64,000 nt of DNA from Nephrocerus scutellatus. Lineage: Eukaryota; Arthropoda; Insecta; Diptera; Pipunculidae. Position 1 is the stretch's first letter. Each line of letters begins with the position of its first letter. The position numbers and the translations under genes were made by a program. Below are positions 31,561-43,554 of the stretch, in pieces. The DNA is taken from contig OX352762.1 of assembly GCA_947095585.1 (NCBI GenBank), forward strand, positions 42,084,537 through 42,148,536, given 5' to 3'. The notes below the pieces were generated by a model, which was not told where the DNA came from, ran no database searches, and saw only the letters and a list, made by a program, of their open reading frames with translations.

Positions 31561-31582
31561 TTCATATAAGGCTAGATGTTTA

Positions 31583-31879
31583 TTGATCGACCTTCAACCA
31601 CTTTCAGCTAGAAGAGGGATTCGCTCGTTAAATTTTGTTAGGGACGTATATACAGACTCAATTGATTGCCCGGATATCTTATCCTTTTTTTATGTGTATG
31701 CTCCTAAAAGGCCTTTGCGCTCTAGGGACCTTTTTTACATTACCCGTTGCAACAGGAACTTTTTGTTGAATGATCCGATTGTTAAATGTTCTGTTGCTTT
31801 CAACTCCATTTGCAATCTAATTTATTTTTCCATGTCAAAATTAGCGTTTAAGAAATTGATAAAGGATTTATTTAGATAA
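31583..31879 (+). pseudogene. C-terminal end of non-LTR retrotransposon ORF2
   Basis: 98 codons. SLIDLQPLSARR lies just upstream and at the start, then DCPDILSFFYVYAPKRPLRS and NDPIVKCSVAFNSI. This order (LxxRR, then a PRR/KRP-like motif, then a Cys/Phe-Asn motif near the end) is typical of the tail of Jockey/CR1-type ORF2 proteins after the RT. It may be the missing end of a family like the one at 15250-15560. The upstream RT is absent. Confidence 0.6.
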
Positions 31880-31934
31880 TCAATTTCTAATATCATATAA
31901 TTCCGTGTAAATCTTAGTTTACGGTACACGTATT

Positions 31935-33430
31935 TCTCGATTTGGCTTCCTGAAAGCCCTAATCGAGCAGATTGCGAAAATCGCCATCTTGTGTTTGGGG
32001 GATGCATTTTTCTAAGTATTTAGATGGAGGTATGGGGGTTAATTGGTATCATACGAAAGGTAATAAAATACCTTCCATTTATAAAATAGAACCCCCCCCC
32101 CGACGGAGTAAGAGTAAAAAACAGACTTTTCCATAAAAGTGTAAAAAGGGGCGTGCTTAAAAGTGGGTGGGCCAAAATATTGGTATCAAATGAAAGGTGA
32201 TAATTAAATCTACACAGCCATGCTATTCTTATGGACGTGGCTCAATTCTAGCGGAATCGCAATCAATTAATATTGCGTTTATATGCAACTTTATCTAAAA
32301 ATGCATACCCCATACCATATGTTGGCCGATACCATACAAAACCGGTGACACACTGTAAAATGCCCTGCGCTCAATTCATGTATGTTCAGATAGAGGTTTT
32401 TCCTTTTAAAAAACGATGGCGATTTTCACATTCCCCCCCCCCCCCCACAAAAAAAAAAACATATTTTTTTGGGTTTCATGAAATAAGGAGAAAATAATTC
32501 GTAAATATATATCAAATTTTTTTTATTGGTGGTGAACTAATGACATCACCTGCAAATTTTCCCCGGCTAAGCTATGGTATAGCGATTAAGGGGTTAGGGG
32601 TTTGAGACACCCCTCTTCTGAAAGCCCTTATTGAGTAGACTACGAAGCAGTTGGGGGGAGAAATGGAAATGGAAGCTTCCAAAACTTTTATGAAAGGTGA
32701 ATCAATTTATACTCATTACAAATGATTGAGTTTTTTCAAAAAAAAATAGGTGATGTCATTTCCCTCGTTCAAATGTTTTATGTTTAGAAATGAATACTGT
32801 GCGCTCAATTAATTTATATTTTTCGATTAATTATTATTTAGAAAGAAGCTTTTCCTTTTAAAAAGCTATTTTGAAAATATTTTGCGCTCAATTAATTAAT
32901 ATATCTCAATTAATTTATATTTAGAAATGAGTTTTTCCTATTAAAAAACTATTTTGAAAATTGTGGACACAATGTAAAATAATGTAGGCTCAATTAATTT
33001 GTATTTAAAAAGGAGTTTTTCCTTTTAAAATGCGTTTTTGAAAATATTGTGCGCTCAATTAATTTAATATCTCAATTAATTTATAACTATTTAGAAATGA
33101 GTTTTTTGAAATTTGTGGACACAATGTAAAATACTGTAGGCTTAATTAACTTATATTTAAAAAGGAGTATTTCCTTTTAAAAGGCGTTTTTGAAAATATT
33201 GTGCGTGCAATTAATTTATATATCGCAATTAATTTATATTTAGAAATGAGTTTTTCCAGCTTTTTGACTCTAAATATTTGATTGGAACCATTTTTTTTTA
33301 ATGGACGATATTTTTATTCTATCCTTCATATGATACCAATTAACCCCCAAACTCTCTTTAAACCACTGAGAAATCAATTTAAAAAAAACTCAAAACTTTG
33401 AAAGCCACTCTCTCCTAAAGGGGGCGCCGC
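31935..33430. mobile_element. Foldback-type MITE with internal repeats
   Basis: The left arm (about 31945-32110, CTGAAAGCCCTAATCGAGCAG, GGGGGTTAATTGGTATCAT) is the inverted counterpart of the right arm (about 33290-33430, GATACCAATTAACCCCCAA). Between them, 32795-33255 holds about three repeats of roughly 170 bp with GCGCTCAATTAATTTATATT and GAGTTTTTCCTTTTAAAA. A C run is at 32440. Same family as 37437-39065 and the MITE in the right-hand array. No coding capacity. Confidence 0.65.
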
Positions 33431-34279
33431 CCCAAGTCCCGTTAACATTTTTAGGCAGTGGGCGGTGGTGGCAGGGGGCGTAGCAGGTGATGCAAATTCG
33501 ATTAATCGTTTTACTATATATTCGCCTTTTCCCCAAAGTGGATTTAGTAGCTTGCGATCTGCGCTGAAATTTTTAAGATAAATTCTTGGTTGGCTATATT
33601 TTGGTTCCTATAATTTAGTTTTTTTTTAAATTATAATATATATATATATATATGTGTTTAGAAACATTTTTGTTTGACTTAGGATTGTTCAACCGTTTTC
33701 CGGCGAACGAATAGAAGAGTGCTGTTTTAGCTTAAGCTCTGTTCGGCAGCTTAAGTCTGGAAATTTCCTTTTTTGTTTTGTTTACGATAAGCATTGTATC
33801 GTTTCAGGAGATAATGAACCTCGGACTCATCAGCGTTGCCGATGAAGATGTTCCAGAATATTGCATCGTAGCAGGTAACTGGTTTTAAACCATTTTGTTT
33901 CCCGACTTTGGCATCCTGGTGCACACGGCGCTCGTATTAGCCTCAGTTCGATTCCTTCACCGACATTTTTATTTTTGTTCCTTAATTTACACAGAATTTA
34001 TTTATTTATTTTGCGGAGTAGCGAGGGTTTGTCTATATGATATACCGTTTTATTAATATTAATAAATAGTGATAAAATAAATGGCGGTCAGCCATCAGCA
34101 GAATAGGGGAATAACACAGAATGCTCTAGAATTGCAGGTGGCCGTAACTATATCTGACTGGTGGAAGTACGATCAAACCTCCACGTGGTGGCCGTCGGTT
34201 ATTTTCCTCCAATGCAGTAAAAGCGGAATGATCGGGCTAGTCCCTTCAAAGTAAGGTTGGCGCGAGGCCAATAACCTCG
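33431..34279. other. Unassigned stretch with AT microsatellite
   Basis: An (AT)n run is at about 33635-33652. A sequence at 33806-33882 looks like an exon (TTTCAG before, GTAACT after), and AGTTCGATTCC near 33943 resembles a tRNA B box. Neither is supported by anything else. Probably old transposon sequence. Confidence 0.25.
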
Positions 34280-36316
34280 CCCGTAAAAAACCATATTACG
34301 TTTTAAACGATTTAAGAATTTTCTCATGGAACGTACGCACTGTATAAAGCTCGAGCTGCACAACAGCTTGCCGATACCCTGTCCAAATATAATGCTGACA
34401 TAACAGCAAACAGAGATGCGATGGACGGGGAATGGTGTCTTACAAAAATCAGAATATGACATATATTACAGCTGTCATGCAAGACATCATGTGCTCGGGG
34501 TGGGGTTTCTAGTCAGCAAAAGAAAGAAACCCACCGTTATCGGCTTTAAAGCAGTAAATGAACGGCGGGGCAGATTTAAAAACATAAGCCTCATAAACGT
34601 TCACGCACCTGCAGAGGATTACCCAGATGATGAAAATTAAGAATTCTTTGAATCAGTCGAACGGGAACTCCATGTCTGTCCTCTATATGACGTAAAAATC
34701 ATTCTGGGGGATATGAATGCAAAATAGGAAGGATCAGGTATTCAGGCAGTACATTGGTAACCATAGCTTACACGAGAACACTAATGACAATGGACAACGA
34801 GTCATAGAGATGGCAGCAAGCAATAATTTGGTCATTGCGAGTACAAGGTTTGCGCGTAAAAATATCCACGTGTTGATATACCGCCGCCACAACCCGAACC
34901 TGATTACGGTACGAACGTACTGAGGTACCAACGTCGACTTGGACCACTATCTTGTTGGTATGGTGCTCCGAGCGCGGATTGCTTCATTACGGAAGACTGC
35001 ATCCGCGAATCAGATTCGAGTCAACACGGCTGCCCTTTGCAACGATGAGACCAGCAAAAACTATGGTCAAGCGATAGGACTCGTCCTAGGGAGAGTAAGT
35101 CCTGGGGCTGAGATGTCGGGCGTAGAAGAGAAATGGACACGCCTTAAGAATACTGTCATTAGTACTGCTGACTCCATCTTAGGCAATTCATAGAGATCGA
35201 AACGACTGGTTCGATGACGAATGTAAGCTAGCGACTAAACGTAACAATGTTGCGTACCGAGCAATGCAACAATATCAAAGAACGCGGGCACGCGAAGATG
35301 AATATAAGGAGCTCAGAAGACATTAAAAAACAGTTCACCGGCGAAAGAAAGCAGCCTGGGAGAAGAATCTCGTCCGTGAACTGGAACAGTAGAGAGAGCA
35401 AGGACCGCACCAGGCGCGGAAGTTCTACCAAAGGGTCGGCGGTATGACGCAATATACACCGCGTTGCACAAACTGCAAAGACAAAGAGGGTAATCTGATC
35501 GCCGATCTTAAAGGCATCTTAGAGCGATGGGAAGAGCACTTTCATGAGTTGCTAAATGGCCAGCTAACTGAGGAATTGGAGGCTCCACCAATTACCGAAG
35601 ATCATACTATGCTGCCGCCACCAAGCATAGACGAAGTTAGCAGAGCGATAAATTGGCTCTAAAATAATAAGGCCTCGGGATCTGATGGGATTCCAGCGGA
35701 ACTGATAAAAAAAGAGGCCCCACATTAACTATCTCGGGTCAACTATAGCAGCCGATAACAGCATGGAACCAGAAATACGCGCACGGTTGCTTAAAGCCAA
35801 CAAAGCCTACTATAGTCTGTCAAGACTCTTCAAATCCAGGAACTTAACCATAACATCCAAGTTGCTGATGTATAAGACAATGGTCATACCAGTACTTACA
35901 TATGGATCCGAGACTTTGGTGCTTAGCAAAAAGCATTCTGACCTCTTAGCCGCGTTCGAGAGAAAAGTCTTAGGGAGAATTGTTGGCCCGTATGTGAGGA
36001 AGGAAGATTCCGGATACCGGATACCGCGATGGCGACATCGTGAAGAAAATTAAGCTCGGTAGGCTCCGGTGGGCAGGAAACCTAGCTCGCATGACCGAAG
36101 ATTATCCTGCTCGGAAAGTCCTTGCGGTAGGATTTATGGAACACGACAGCGAGGCCGGCCAAGCCTACGCTGGAAGATGGCGTAGACCAGGACGTCCAGA
36201 GTTTAGGAATGCCAAACTGATTAACATCGGTTCGAAATCGGGACCGGTGCAGAGACTTTTTGCGGGAGGCCAGGACCGGACCCTGGTTGTAGAGCCAAAT
36301 ATGATGATGATGATTA
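34280..36316 (+). pseudogene. RTE-clade non-LTR retrotransposon, degraded
   Basis: Plus-strand element with many stops and frameshifts. The endonuclease is recognisable from FLSWNVRT near 34310, through LINVHAPAEDYPDDEN (34585-34640) and ILGDMNAK (34700) to DHYLVGMVLRARIASLRKT near 34939. RT finger sequence NNKASGSDGIPAEL appears near 35665, and right after it the text jumps to the post-RT part (ARLLKANKAYYSLSRLFKSR, PVLTYGSETL), so the catalytic palm is deleted. The element ends in an ATG-triplet tail at 36300-36312, as RTE elements often do. Long dead. Confidence 0.85.
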
Positions 36317-36599
36317 TTCCATTCGGAATGATCTCGTAGTATACCTTTCAATGAGAGAGGACAGTTGGTGGATAGGTCGCTCTCCGGTTTATTGCCGTCC
36401 TCTTTTCTTCTCAACATGCACGTATTTCTTTATTTTTTATGAAGAAGTGGATAGCGAATGGTGGTGCATGAACCCACCCATTTCGGTGAGCTTAGTTTAA
36501 GCAACGAGACAAGACGTGCACGCCTCACCTCTCCATTCGCTGTAGGACGCCGGAACCAATCCGACATATAGTCCGACAAAACACAAAAATACAGTAGGT
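36317..36599. other. Unassigned stretch after the RTE element
   Basis: No gene or repeat recognised; ordinary mixed composition. Confidence 0.3.
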
Positions 36600-37317
36600 T
36601 TTTTTTCAAAAATTTAACACTTCATTACAACATACTATTTGAAATAGCGTGGCCCAATTTTATCTTTAAAATTTATATAATACGATAAATATACGGTACC
36701 AAGTACAATTAAGTACTTGTGAGTATATAACAAATAAAACGGAAAACCTATCTAAACATAAATTAATCAAGCGCACTGTATTTTACAGTGTCCATAATTT
36801 TGAAAAACGCCTTTTAAAAAGTAAAACTCATTTCTGAATATAAACCAAAGAAGCGAGGGAATCATATAATCTCGTTTTGTATGTAAAACTCAATCATATG
36901 TAATAAAATTTAAAATGATCCATAATGATAACATGATAAAAATACCCATTTTTTGATAAGATGAACGGTATTTTTTTTACCTTTTATATGATACCAATTA
37001 ACCCCCTAACATCCATTAAACCACTTAGGAAAATTCATTTTTCAAAAAAGAACTCAACATTTTGGAAGTCTCTCTCTCCAAACACGATTGCGATTTTTGA
37101 GGTCTGCTCAATGAGAGCTTTCAGTATCGGAAAGCCCTACCCGCGTAAATCCTATAAAGCACTTTGCTATATAACACCTGGGCTGGGATGTTGTACCATC
37201 ACTTTGGTTCGATACTATCACTTGAAATAATATGAGTGAGAGAATATTATAATTATCGCGAGTATCGAAAGTCGATTCGATGGATAATGATACTATTCTG
37301 TTGTTTTTGTTTGAGAA
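36600..37317. mobile_element. Foldback MITE arm fragments
   Basis: 36960-37135 carries the right-arm sequence of the foldback family (GATACCAATTAACCCCCTAAC, ending near CTTTCAGTATCGGAAAG). 36775-36850 carries the internal repeat in reverse. The matching left arm is missing, so it is a broken copy. Confidence 0.55.
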
Positions 37318-38014
37318 CAACTCAATCATATATTTCACTCAATTATATGAAAAACCACATGAACCAGGTACAACTTCATCGAACTTCCGTTTAAGCTAGC
37401 CCACGGCCATAAAAAAGTTGGACTGTATAAAGGTGATTTTCAACTTTCATTTGATACCAATATTTAGGCCCACCTACTTTTAAACACTCTCCCTGCTGAT
37501 CTTTAATAAGTAAGTAATTTGTAATAACTCAGTCGACGGGGGTTGGGTTGAACTCAATTTTTTATAATATGGAAGGTATAATTATTACCTTTTATATGAT
37601 ACCAATTAACCCCCTAACATCCATCAAACAAGAATGCATTTTTCAAAAAAGTGCTCAAAACTTTGGAAACCCTCCTCTCCTCAAAGGGGCATTTCCAAAC
37701 AAGATTGAGTTTTTCGAGGTCAGCTCGATAGGGGCTTTCAGAAAGGGTGTGTCCGAAAGCTGTAACACCTTGGCCACTAAAACGCACTTTAGCCGAAAAA
37801 TATATGGACATTATCGGCTATTGCAAAATTGTGTTATTTACGTCTATTGTTACATCATCGAGAAGGAAGACAGCAGCATTTTTGGCAAATATGTGTTTTA
37901 CCGAATTATAAGGGATTTTGAATTATGGGCGTACGACAGCTAAAACGGAAGTTTGATCAAGTTGTACCTGGTTCATGTGGTTTTTCATATATTTGAGTGA
38001 AATATCATATGATT
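37318..38014. mobile_element. Inverted-repeat element enclosing a foldback arm
   Basis: 37318-37392 and 37941-38014 are inverted copies of each other (AACTCAATCATAT and AAAACCACATGAACCAGGTAC on one side, the reverse complement on the other). Between them lies another right-arm copy of the foldback family (37437-37765). It looks like one inverted-repeat element invaded by, or containing, the other. Confidence 0.6.
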
Positions 38015-38159
38015 GAGTTTTTCCCATACAAAAACATGTGTTATATAACTGTCCCACAAGTAACATTCGAGCATATTCCTTGTGAATGTCAGCATTACAG
38101 CTCGACAGCGGAGTTGAGAAATTGCAGAGTGCATTGTAAGTTTTACTTTGTTACGCCTT

Positions 38160-39065
38160 TCGGACACTGAAAGCCCTTATTGAGCAGACCTCAAAAACCG
38201 CAATCTTGTTTGGAAGAGACGCCCCCTTTAGTTGAGAGGGGTTTCCAAATTTTTGAGTTATTTTAGGAAAAGTGAATTTTTCTAATTGGTTTGATGGATG
38301 TTAGGGGGTTTATTATTATCAAATAAAAGGCAATAAAAATACCTTCCGTCCTATAGAAAATTGGGTCCAATCCAACCTCACTCATCAGAGTTAGAGAAAA
38401 AAAAATTATTTCACATTAAAGTTCAGCAGGGGACGTGGGCAAAAGAGGGCGGGCATAAATATTGGTATCAAATGAAAGGTGAAAATTTGTTCTACATAAC
38501 TGCATTATGGGCGTGACACAATCTTTATTTAATAAAACTACAACAAGAGATGATATGATTCCCTAGCTTATTTTGTTTATATTCAGATATGAGTTTTTCC
38601 TTTTAAAAGGCGTTTTTGAACGTTATGGACACACTGTAAAGTAAAGTGTGCTCAATTAATTTAAATTTAGATAGGAGTTTTACACAGTCATACTATTAGC
38701 AAATGGTATGTCTGTGCAGAAGTAATTTTTACCTTTCATTCTCTAACAATATTAAGGCCCACTCACTTTTAAATAAGCCCCCTGCTGAACTTTATTGTGA
38801 AAATAATGTTTTGTCTATAACTCTGTCGATGCGGGTTGATTAAAACAATATTTTTTTTACGATGAAATGTATTCTACCTACCTTTTATTTGATATCAATT
38901 AATACCCTTATATCCATCAAACCAATTAATGTATTTTTCCTAAAATAACTCAAAAAATTGGAAGACTCTCTCTCCTAAAGGAGGCGTCTCTTTCAAGCAA
39001 AATTGCGGTTTTTGTGGTCTTCTCAATAAGGGCTTTCAGTGTCTGAAAGTCCTAACAAAGTACAA
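38160..39065. mobile_element. Foldback MITE with long inverted arms
   Basis: The left arm 38160-38515 (from CTGAAAGCCCTTATTGAGCAG) and right arm 38740-39065 (ending AATAAGGGCTTTCAG) are inverted copies of about 320 bp, around a 220 bp centre with the GTTTTTCCTTTTAAAAGGCG repeat. The right end abuts the truncated mariner transposase. No coding capacity. Confidence 0.75.
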
Positions 39066-39739
39066 CCTACAATGCACTTTGTTTTGCGCTCGTTATCGTC
39101 GATGAAAAAATATGGCCCAATGACGCCGCCGGCATGTAATCCGCACCAAACAGTGACTTTTTCGGGATGCAACGGTGCCTCATGAATCACGTGTGGGTTG
39201 CTTTCTGCCCAGTAACGCATATTTTGCTTGTTGACAAATCCTTCTAGCCAAAAGTGAGCCTCATCGCTGAAGATGATTTTTCGGTGAAAATCTGCATAAT
39301 TTTCGATTTGCTCTTGAGCTCAATTCACGAATCGGCGTCGCTTCAAATGGTCAAACGGCTTTAGTTGTTGTGTCAGCTTGATCTTATGCGGATGTAGGCC
39401 AAGATCTTTACGTAAAATTCGCCACAATGATGTCACAGAAAGGCCCAATTGTTGCGAACGTCGTGTGAGCGACACATTCGCGTCTTCTTGAACTGAAGCC
39501 CTGGCGGCTGCGATGTTTTCAACACTTCGAGCACTTCTTGCTCTCGAGGGCACCGGAACATTATGTAGCGAAAACGTAGACTCAAATTTTGCCACTATAC
39601 GGTCGATTGTCAAACGGGCTGGCTTGTTAAATGGACCGTAAAATGGCCGCAATGCTCTTAAAGTAGCGGCAACAGAACGATTATTTTGATAAAAAATTTG
39701 CACGATTTGCAATTGCTGTTCACATGTGTAGCGTTCCAT
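39066..39739 (-). pseudogene. Tc1/mariner-superfamily transposase, C-terminally truncated
   Basis: The ATG at 39739 starts MERYTCEQQLQIVQIFYQNN, a helix-turn-helix N-terminus (DUF4817-like), followed by a second HTH (RRSQQLGLSVTSLWRILRK) and LGLHPHKIKLTQQLKP. A stop lies at 39320. After it the sequence still reads NPHVIHEAPLHPEKVTVWC and GPYFF before reaching the foldback arm. The remaining catalytic half is missing. The same family is nested at 27567-27957. Confidence 0.8.
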
Positions 39740-39761
39740 GATGAAATGTATACTAATGAAG

Positions 39762-40199
39762 TTTCCAAATGACAAAAGAACAATAAAAAATATGGCGTCG
39801 TTCGCCGTCCCTATCGGAGAAAAGTTGAAGCACACCTGTTGAAACACCCGATATTAGTTAATAAAAAATATAAATAATGTAAGTCCCTCGTTAATCATCG
39901 AATAACAAATGATGACTTCTTTTGACAAATATTATGGCTTTTATTTTCTCAGTCATTAAACAGGAATCGCCTTTATGAGTTTTCCAAATGACAAAAGAAC
40001 AATAAAAAATATGGCGTCGTTCGCCGTCCCTATCGTAGAAAAGTTGAAGCACACCTGTTGAAACACCCGATATTAGTTAATAAAAAATATAAATAATGTA
40101 AGTCCCTCGTTAATCATCGAATAACAAATGATGACTTCTTTTGACAAATATTATGGCTTTTATTTTCTCAGTCATTAAACAGGAATCGCCTTTATGAGT
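39762..40199. repeat. 219-bp tandem duplication at the mariner right end
   Basis: 39762-39980 and 39981-40199 are nearly identical. The unit contains the terminal sequence of the mariner element (AAAAGTTGAAGCACACCTG, GTTGAAACACC) and about 130 bp of flanking AT-rich DNA, so the duplication happened after insertion. Confidence 0.9.
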
Positions 40200-40875
40200 T
40201 TCTTATACCAGTTGGAATTTTTATACTTATTAAAGCCATAAATGACATTTCTCATAGAACCGGAATTCGGCCGCAAGTTGGAATTATTAGATCATGATAA
40301 GTGTAATGAGAGAGATATCTTCGAGGACAACTTCGGTTAGTTTGAGTACACAATACTGAACAAAATTCGTAAATTGCATAATAAGACAAGATTTGTTAAT
40401 AACAACAAATAACAATTTATTTTCTCATCGAATATAGCGTTTTTAATTGTTATTCTATATTTAAAAACGAAACACGAGTTATTAATATACTGATATTAAA
40501 CTAGTGTATGTATATTGAATGAAATATTCCAAATTGTATTACATTTATTTTTTACCTAGTGTAGTGATAAAAAGTGAATACATTTTATTGAACAAAAAAA
40601 AAACAAATAAAATAGTCTCAGGAATAGATTTTGTGAAAATTATTATGAATTATCTTTGAGAATTCGTATTATACTATATACTGGCCAAAGGAATTCGGAT
40701 TATTAAGACGTCGGCGTCATAGCAGCTTCTACATTGAACTCAAGGCCCATCTTTCTCGCATGCACTCCAAGAAGACAGTGCACTGTTAAAACACCTATAA
40801 TCATTCTTATATCCCTTCTTCGTAGGGATATCAATGCTCTAGAGCGATTTAAGTCCGGTAATCGAACGGAAATGC
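40200..40875. other. Unassigned AT-rich stretch
   Basis: No gene or repeat recognised. It may be noncoding sequence downstream of the endonuclease remnant on the minus strand. Confidence 0.3.
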
Positions 40876-41630
40876 TCACGCTAGGTTTGTTTGGTTGTTT
40901 GTAGTGACAGTGTTCACCATGCTGTCAAGTTCTTCTACTGTCACTGGGGGCTTAGGGGTATTTTGTAATAAAAACTTCTCTAACACCATCCCGTACAAGT
41001 TCCAGTTCGTCTTCCTTTTATTTCTGAAGGCGTTCTGTCTGACAGGATGAATGTCGAGATTAAAAGTGATATACCCGTGGTCAGAGAAGGAGTGCTCTAT
41101 CGCTACCCTCCATTCTTTTACCATATGAAAAATCTTATCTGAAACGAGAGTTACATCTAGCACTTCCCGTCTATTTTTAGTAATAAAGGTGGGCTCTTGC
41201 CCAATATTACAGACTAGGAGGTTAGTATTTAAAAGGTATTCAAAAAAAGGCTCACCCCTATCATTAATGTCAGTGCTTCCCCAGACTGTGTGGTGTGCTT
41301 TGGCATCGCACCCGAGAATCACACTGATTTTTTGTTTGTTTGCTTCCAGAATAAGTTCAGCCAGGTTATCCGGCGGTGTATTCTTCTCGCGATCGAGGTA
41401 CGCAGAAACCAGCCAGATCGTGTTGTTGCCCAACTCTAAGCTGACCGCGGTTATGTCCCCGTCACTAAATTGTGGGAGTAGAAAAATATTCAAATTAGTC
41501 TTTCCCATTAAACATGATTGTGTACCTCTTTAAGTTGAGTCCACAGATCCTATTATTATTGCTTATCAATGGTTCCTGGATAAGAATTAGGTCTTCTGCC
41601 GATTCGGACAGTCTAAGGATAAGCGCGAAA
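40876..41630 (-). pseudogene. Endonuclease domain of an R1-like non-LTR retrotransposon
   Basis: The frame 40876-41508 contains VILGCDAKAHHTVWGSTDIN, VLDVTLVSDK and EHSFSDHGYI, the catalytic region and SDH motif of the apurinic-like endonuclease typical of R1/TRAS-type elements. The preceding sequence in another frame (to about 41625) reads DLILIQEP, the first catalytic motif, so one frameshift separates the N-terminal strand. The RT is absent. The stop at 40876 follows about 30 residues after the domain. Confidence 0.8.
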
Positions 41631-42205
41631 TAATTAAATAAAATTAATTAAAATTAATTAATTAAATAATTAAAGATACAGAAGATACGGTTAAGATTAA
41701 AAATAAATATATATATATGAGTACAGTGCAGTGTTAAATCCTCCGAATTATGATTCGATTATGGAGAAGCTAGCATCTAAAATTTAAAGAAATGAATAGC
41801 GCTATATGAAAATAATGAAAATGATATGTCGAAATGAAGATAAAATGCTCACAAAGAAAGATAACAAAACTGAATTAAAAACGTCGAAACAATTAAAATA
41901 AGATAAAAAACGCCGACTACTGCGCAACATTTTACATACACCCAAAGCATAGAGAACTACACAACAAAGTACAAATTGATAGATGGATACCACAATACTT
42001 AGTAACTAACAATATGTTAAAATTATATAAACCAAGTATAAAATAAAACTATCCAATATATTATATTAACCTAAAAGAGTAATAATTGTACAAAATATAT
42101 ACATACATATCACTTTAAAATTTTTTAATAGCATATTATTATATGATTACAAAATTTTTCCTTTTCCTACATAAAATAAAAAATTTTTCTCTAAAGGGTG
42201 AGGGT

Positions 42206-42459
42206 GTAGTGTAACACTACGTACACACAACCAAAACCCATAATACAATTCACGAAAATATATTCCCATAAGTCACACACAATAAATTACACTAGTCGCC
42301 TAAGTAAACAAACTGCACGTGTTCGGCAATGACGACACAAAGAGTGCATAGGCGACAATAGTGAATAACACTTGTAAAGTAGGGCACTTGCATTGCGCCC
42401 TACTCAAATGAAATTTTGTTTATACTAGAAATATTTCAAGTGCATCAATGACGATGCAC
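42206..42459 (+). promoter_or_regulatory. Hairpin cluster in array unit leader (unit 1)
   Basis: Four stem-loops in 254 bp: GTAGTG/CACTAC (42206-42220), GTCGCCTA/TAGGCGAC (42295-42356), AGTAGGGC/GCCCTACT (42378-42404) and GTGCAT/ATGCAC (42440-42459). All recur unchanged in the other units. They lie in the likely LTR or leader of the Bel/Pao source element. Confidence 0.7.
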
Positions 42460-42522
42460 GATTTTAGATATTTAGTCATTTACTTTAAGATTGTATATAG
42501 TAAAATCTAGGTTAAGAAATAG

Positions 42523-42530
42523 TATAAAAG
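42523..42530 (+). promoter_or_regulatory. TATA box upstream of gag (unit 1)
   Basis: TATAAAAG, 41 bases before the first ATG of the gag region. Present in every unit. The short distance to gag means a primer site has probably been lost between them. Confidence 0.45.
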
Positions 42531-42563
42531 AATAGATTTTTACTATATCAAGCCTTCAATGAG

Positions 42564-43504
42564 ATGGAGATTCAATTATTTGAAACCCTAACTTATAAAA
42601 TCCATCACTGCTGAAGTTGATGAAGTCTATTATAAGCAAGAGAGTTACTCAGTCGAGCTTGCAGTCGCTATGGGACAGATGGCCCCAACGTCAGCAATGA
42701 TTTAAATATCATGTTGGAAAATTTTATTGAACAGCAAAAAACCTTTAATGAAGGTGTCAATACATCGCAGCACGTACGATTACCGAAAGTTAATATTGAT
42801 CAGTTTTCGGGAGACTATAAATATTGGCCATCGGTTCACGATTTGTTTAAAACGACTGTGGACAATAATCAAAACGTTAGTGGTGTTCACTAGCTGCAAA
42901 TGCTAAAGGGCTTATTACAAGGTGAAGCGGCGCTTTAATACGACTATTTTCAATCACGGAGAAACATGCAACAGATATAAAAATATAAAAATAAAAATTA
43001 CACCAATTGTGACATCGCTAGTGCAAACATTCTTAAAACAGAAACCGTGTGCGCTTAGTACCGCTACAGAATTACGTAGAACAAGTGAGACGTGCGATGA
43101 AGTCATTCGTGGACTTGTGTTTTCGTGTTTTTGGACCACAAGCTGAAACACGCGATCCATGGCTCATTCATATTATAAAAAGTAATGAAGAGACAAAACA
43201 ACTGTGGGCAAAGGAGTCGGTGGATAAAGATTACTCAACCTTTGAAGAATTGCTAGTTTTTCTAAATAAGAGGTGTTTAGAGATATGTGGTGCGACAAAC
43301 AAAGGAATGACAGCACGATCAAGCGCAAGAGCATTTGTAACAACTCAAGCGAATGATACTTGGGACTGCGCAGTTTGCAACCAACGACATCCAACATTCA
43401 AATGTCCGGAGTTTAAAAATATGAATTTAAACGCTAGCTTGGAGATAATTTCAGAAAATAATTTATGTAGCAATTGTCTAACAAGGGACCATATTAGCGC
43501 ATAA
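42564..43504 (+). pseudogene. gag: Bel/Pao Gag, unit 1
   Basis: Pao-type Gag in pieces: MLENFIEQQ and VRLPKVNIDQFSGDY (DUF1759 start) up to a stop at 42891, a frameshifted middle, then the DUF1759/1758 part with ETRDPWLIHI and STFEELLVFLNKRC, and a zinc knuckle (CAVCNQRHPTFKCPEF). The first ATG (42564) and the main gag frame are in phase here only because one base is missing near 42636 relative to the other units, and a stop still separates them. Unlike other units the frame 43049-43504 runs uninterrupted through KRCLEICGA. Confidence 0.85.
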
Positions 43505-43554
43505 TGTTTCTCTAAGGTATCATGTATTATATGTAATAAAAAAGACACCACACA

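Noticed and set aside
33935..33955. tRNA-derived SINE by B-box match
   Set aside because: An isolated 11-base match without a convincing A box at the right distance.
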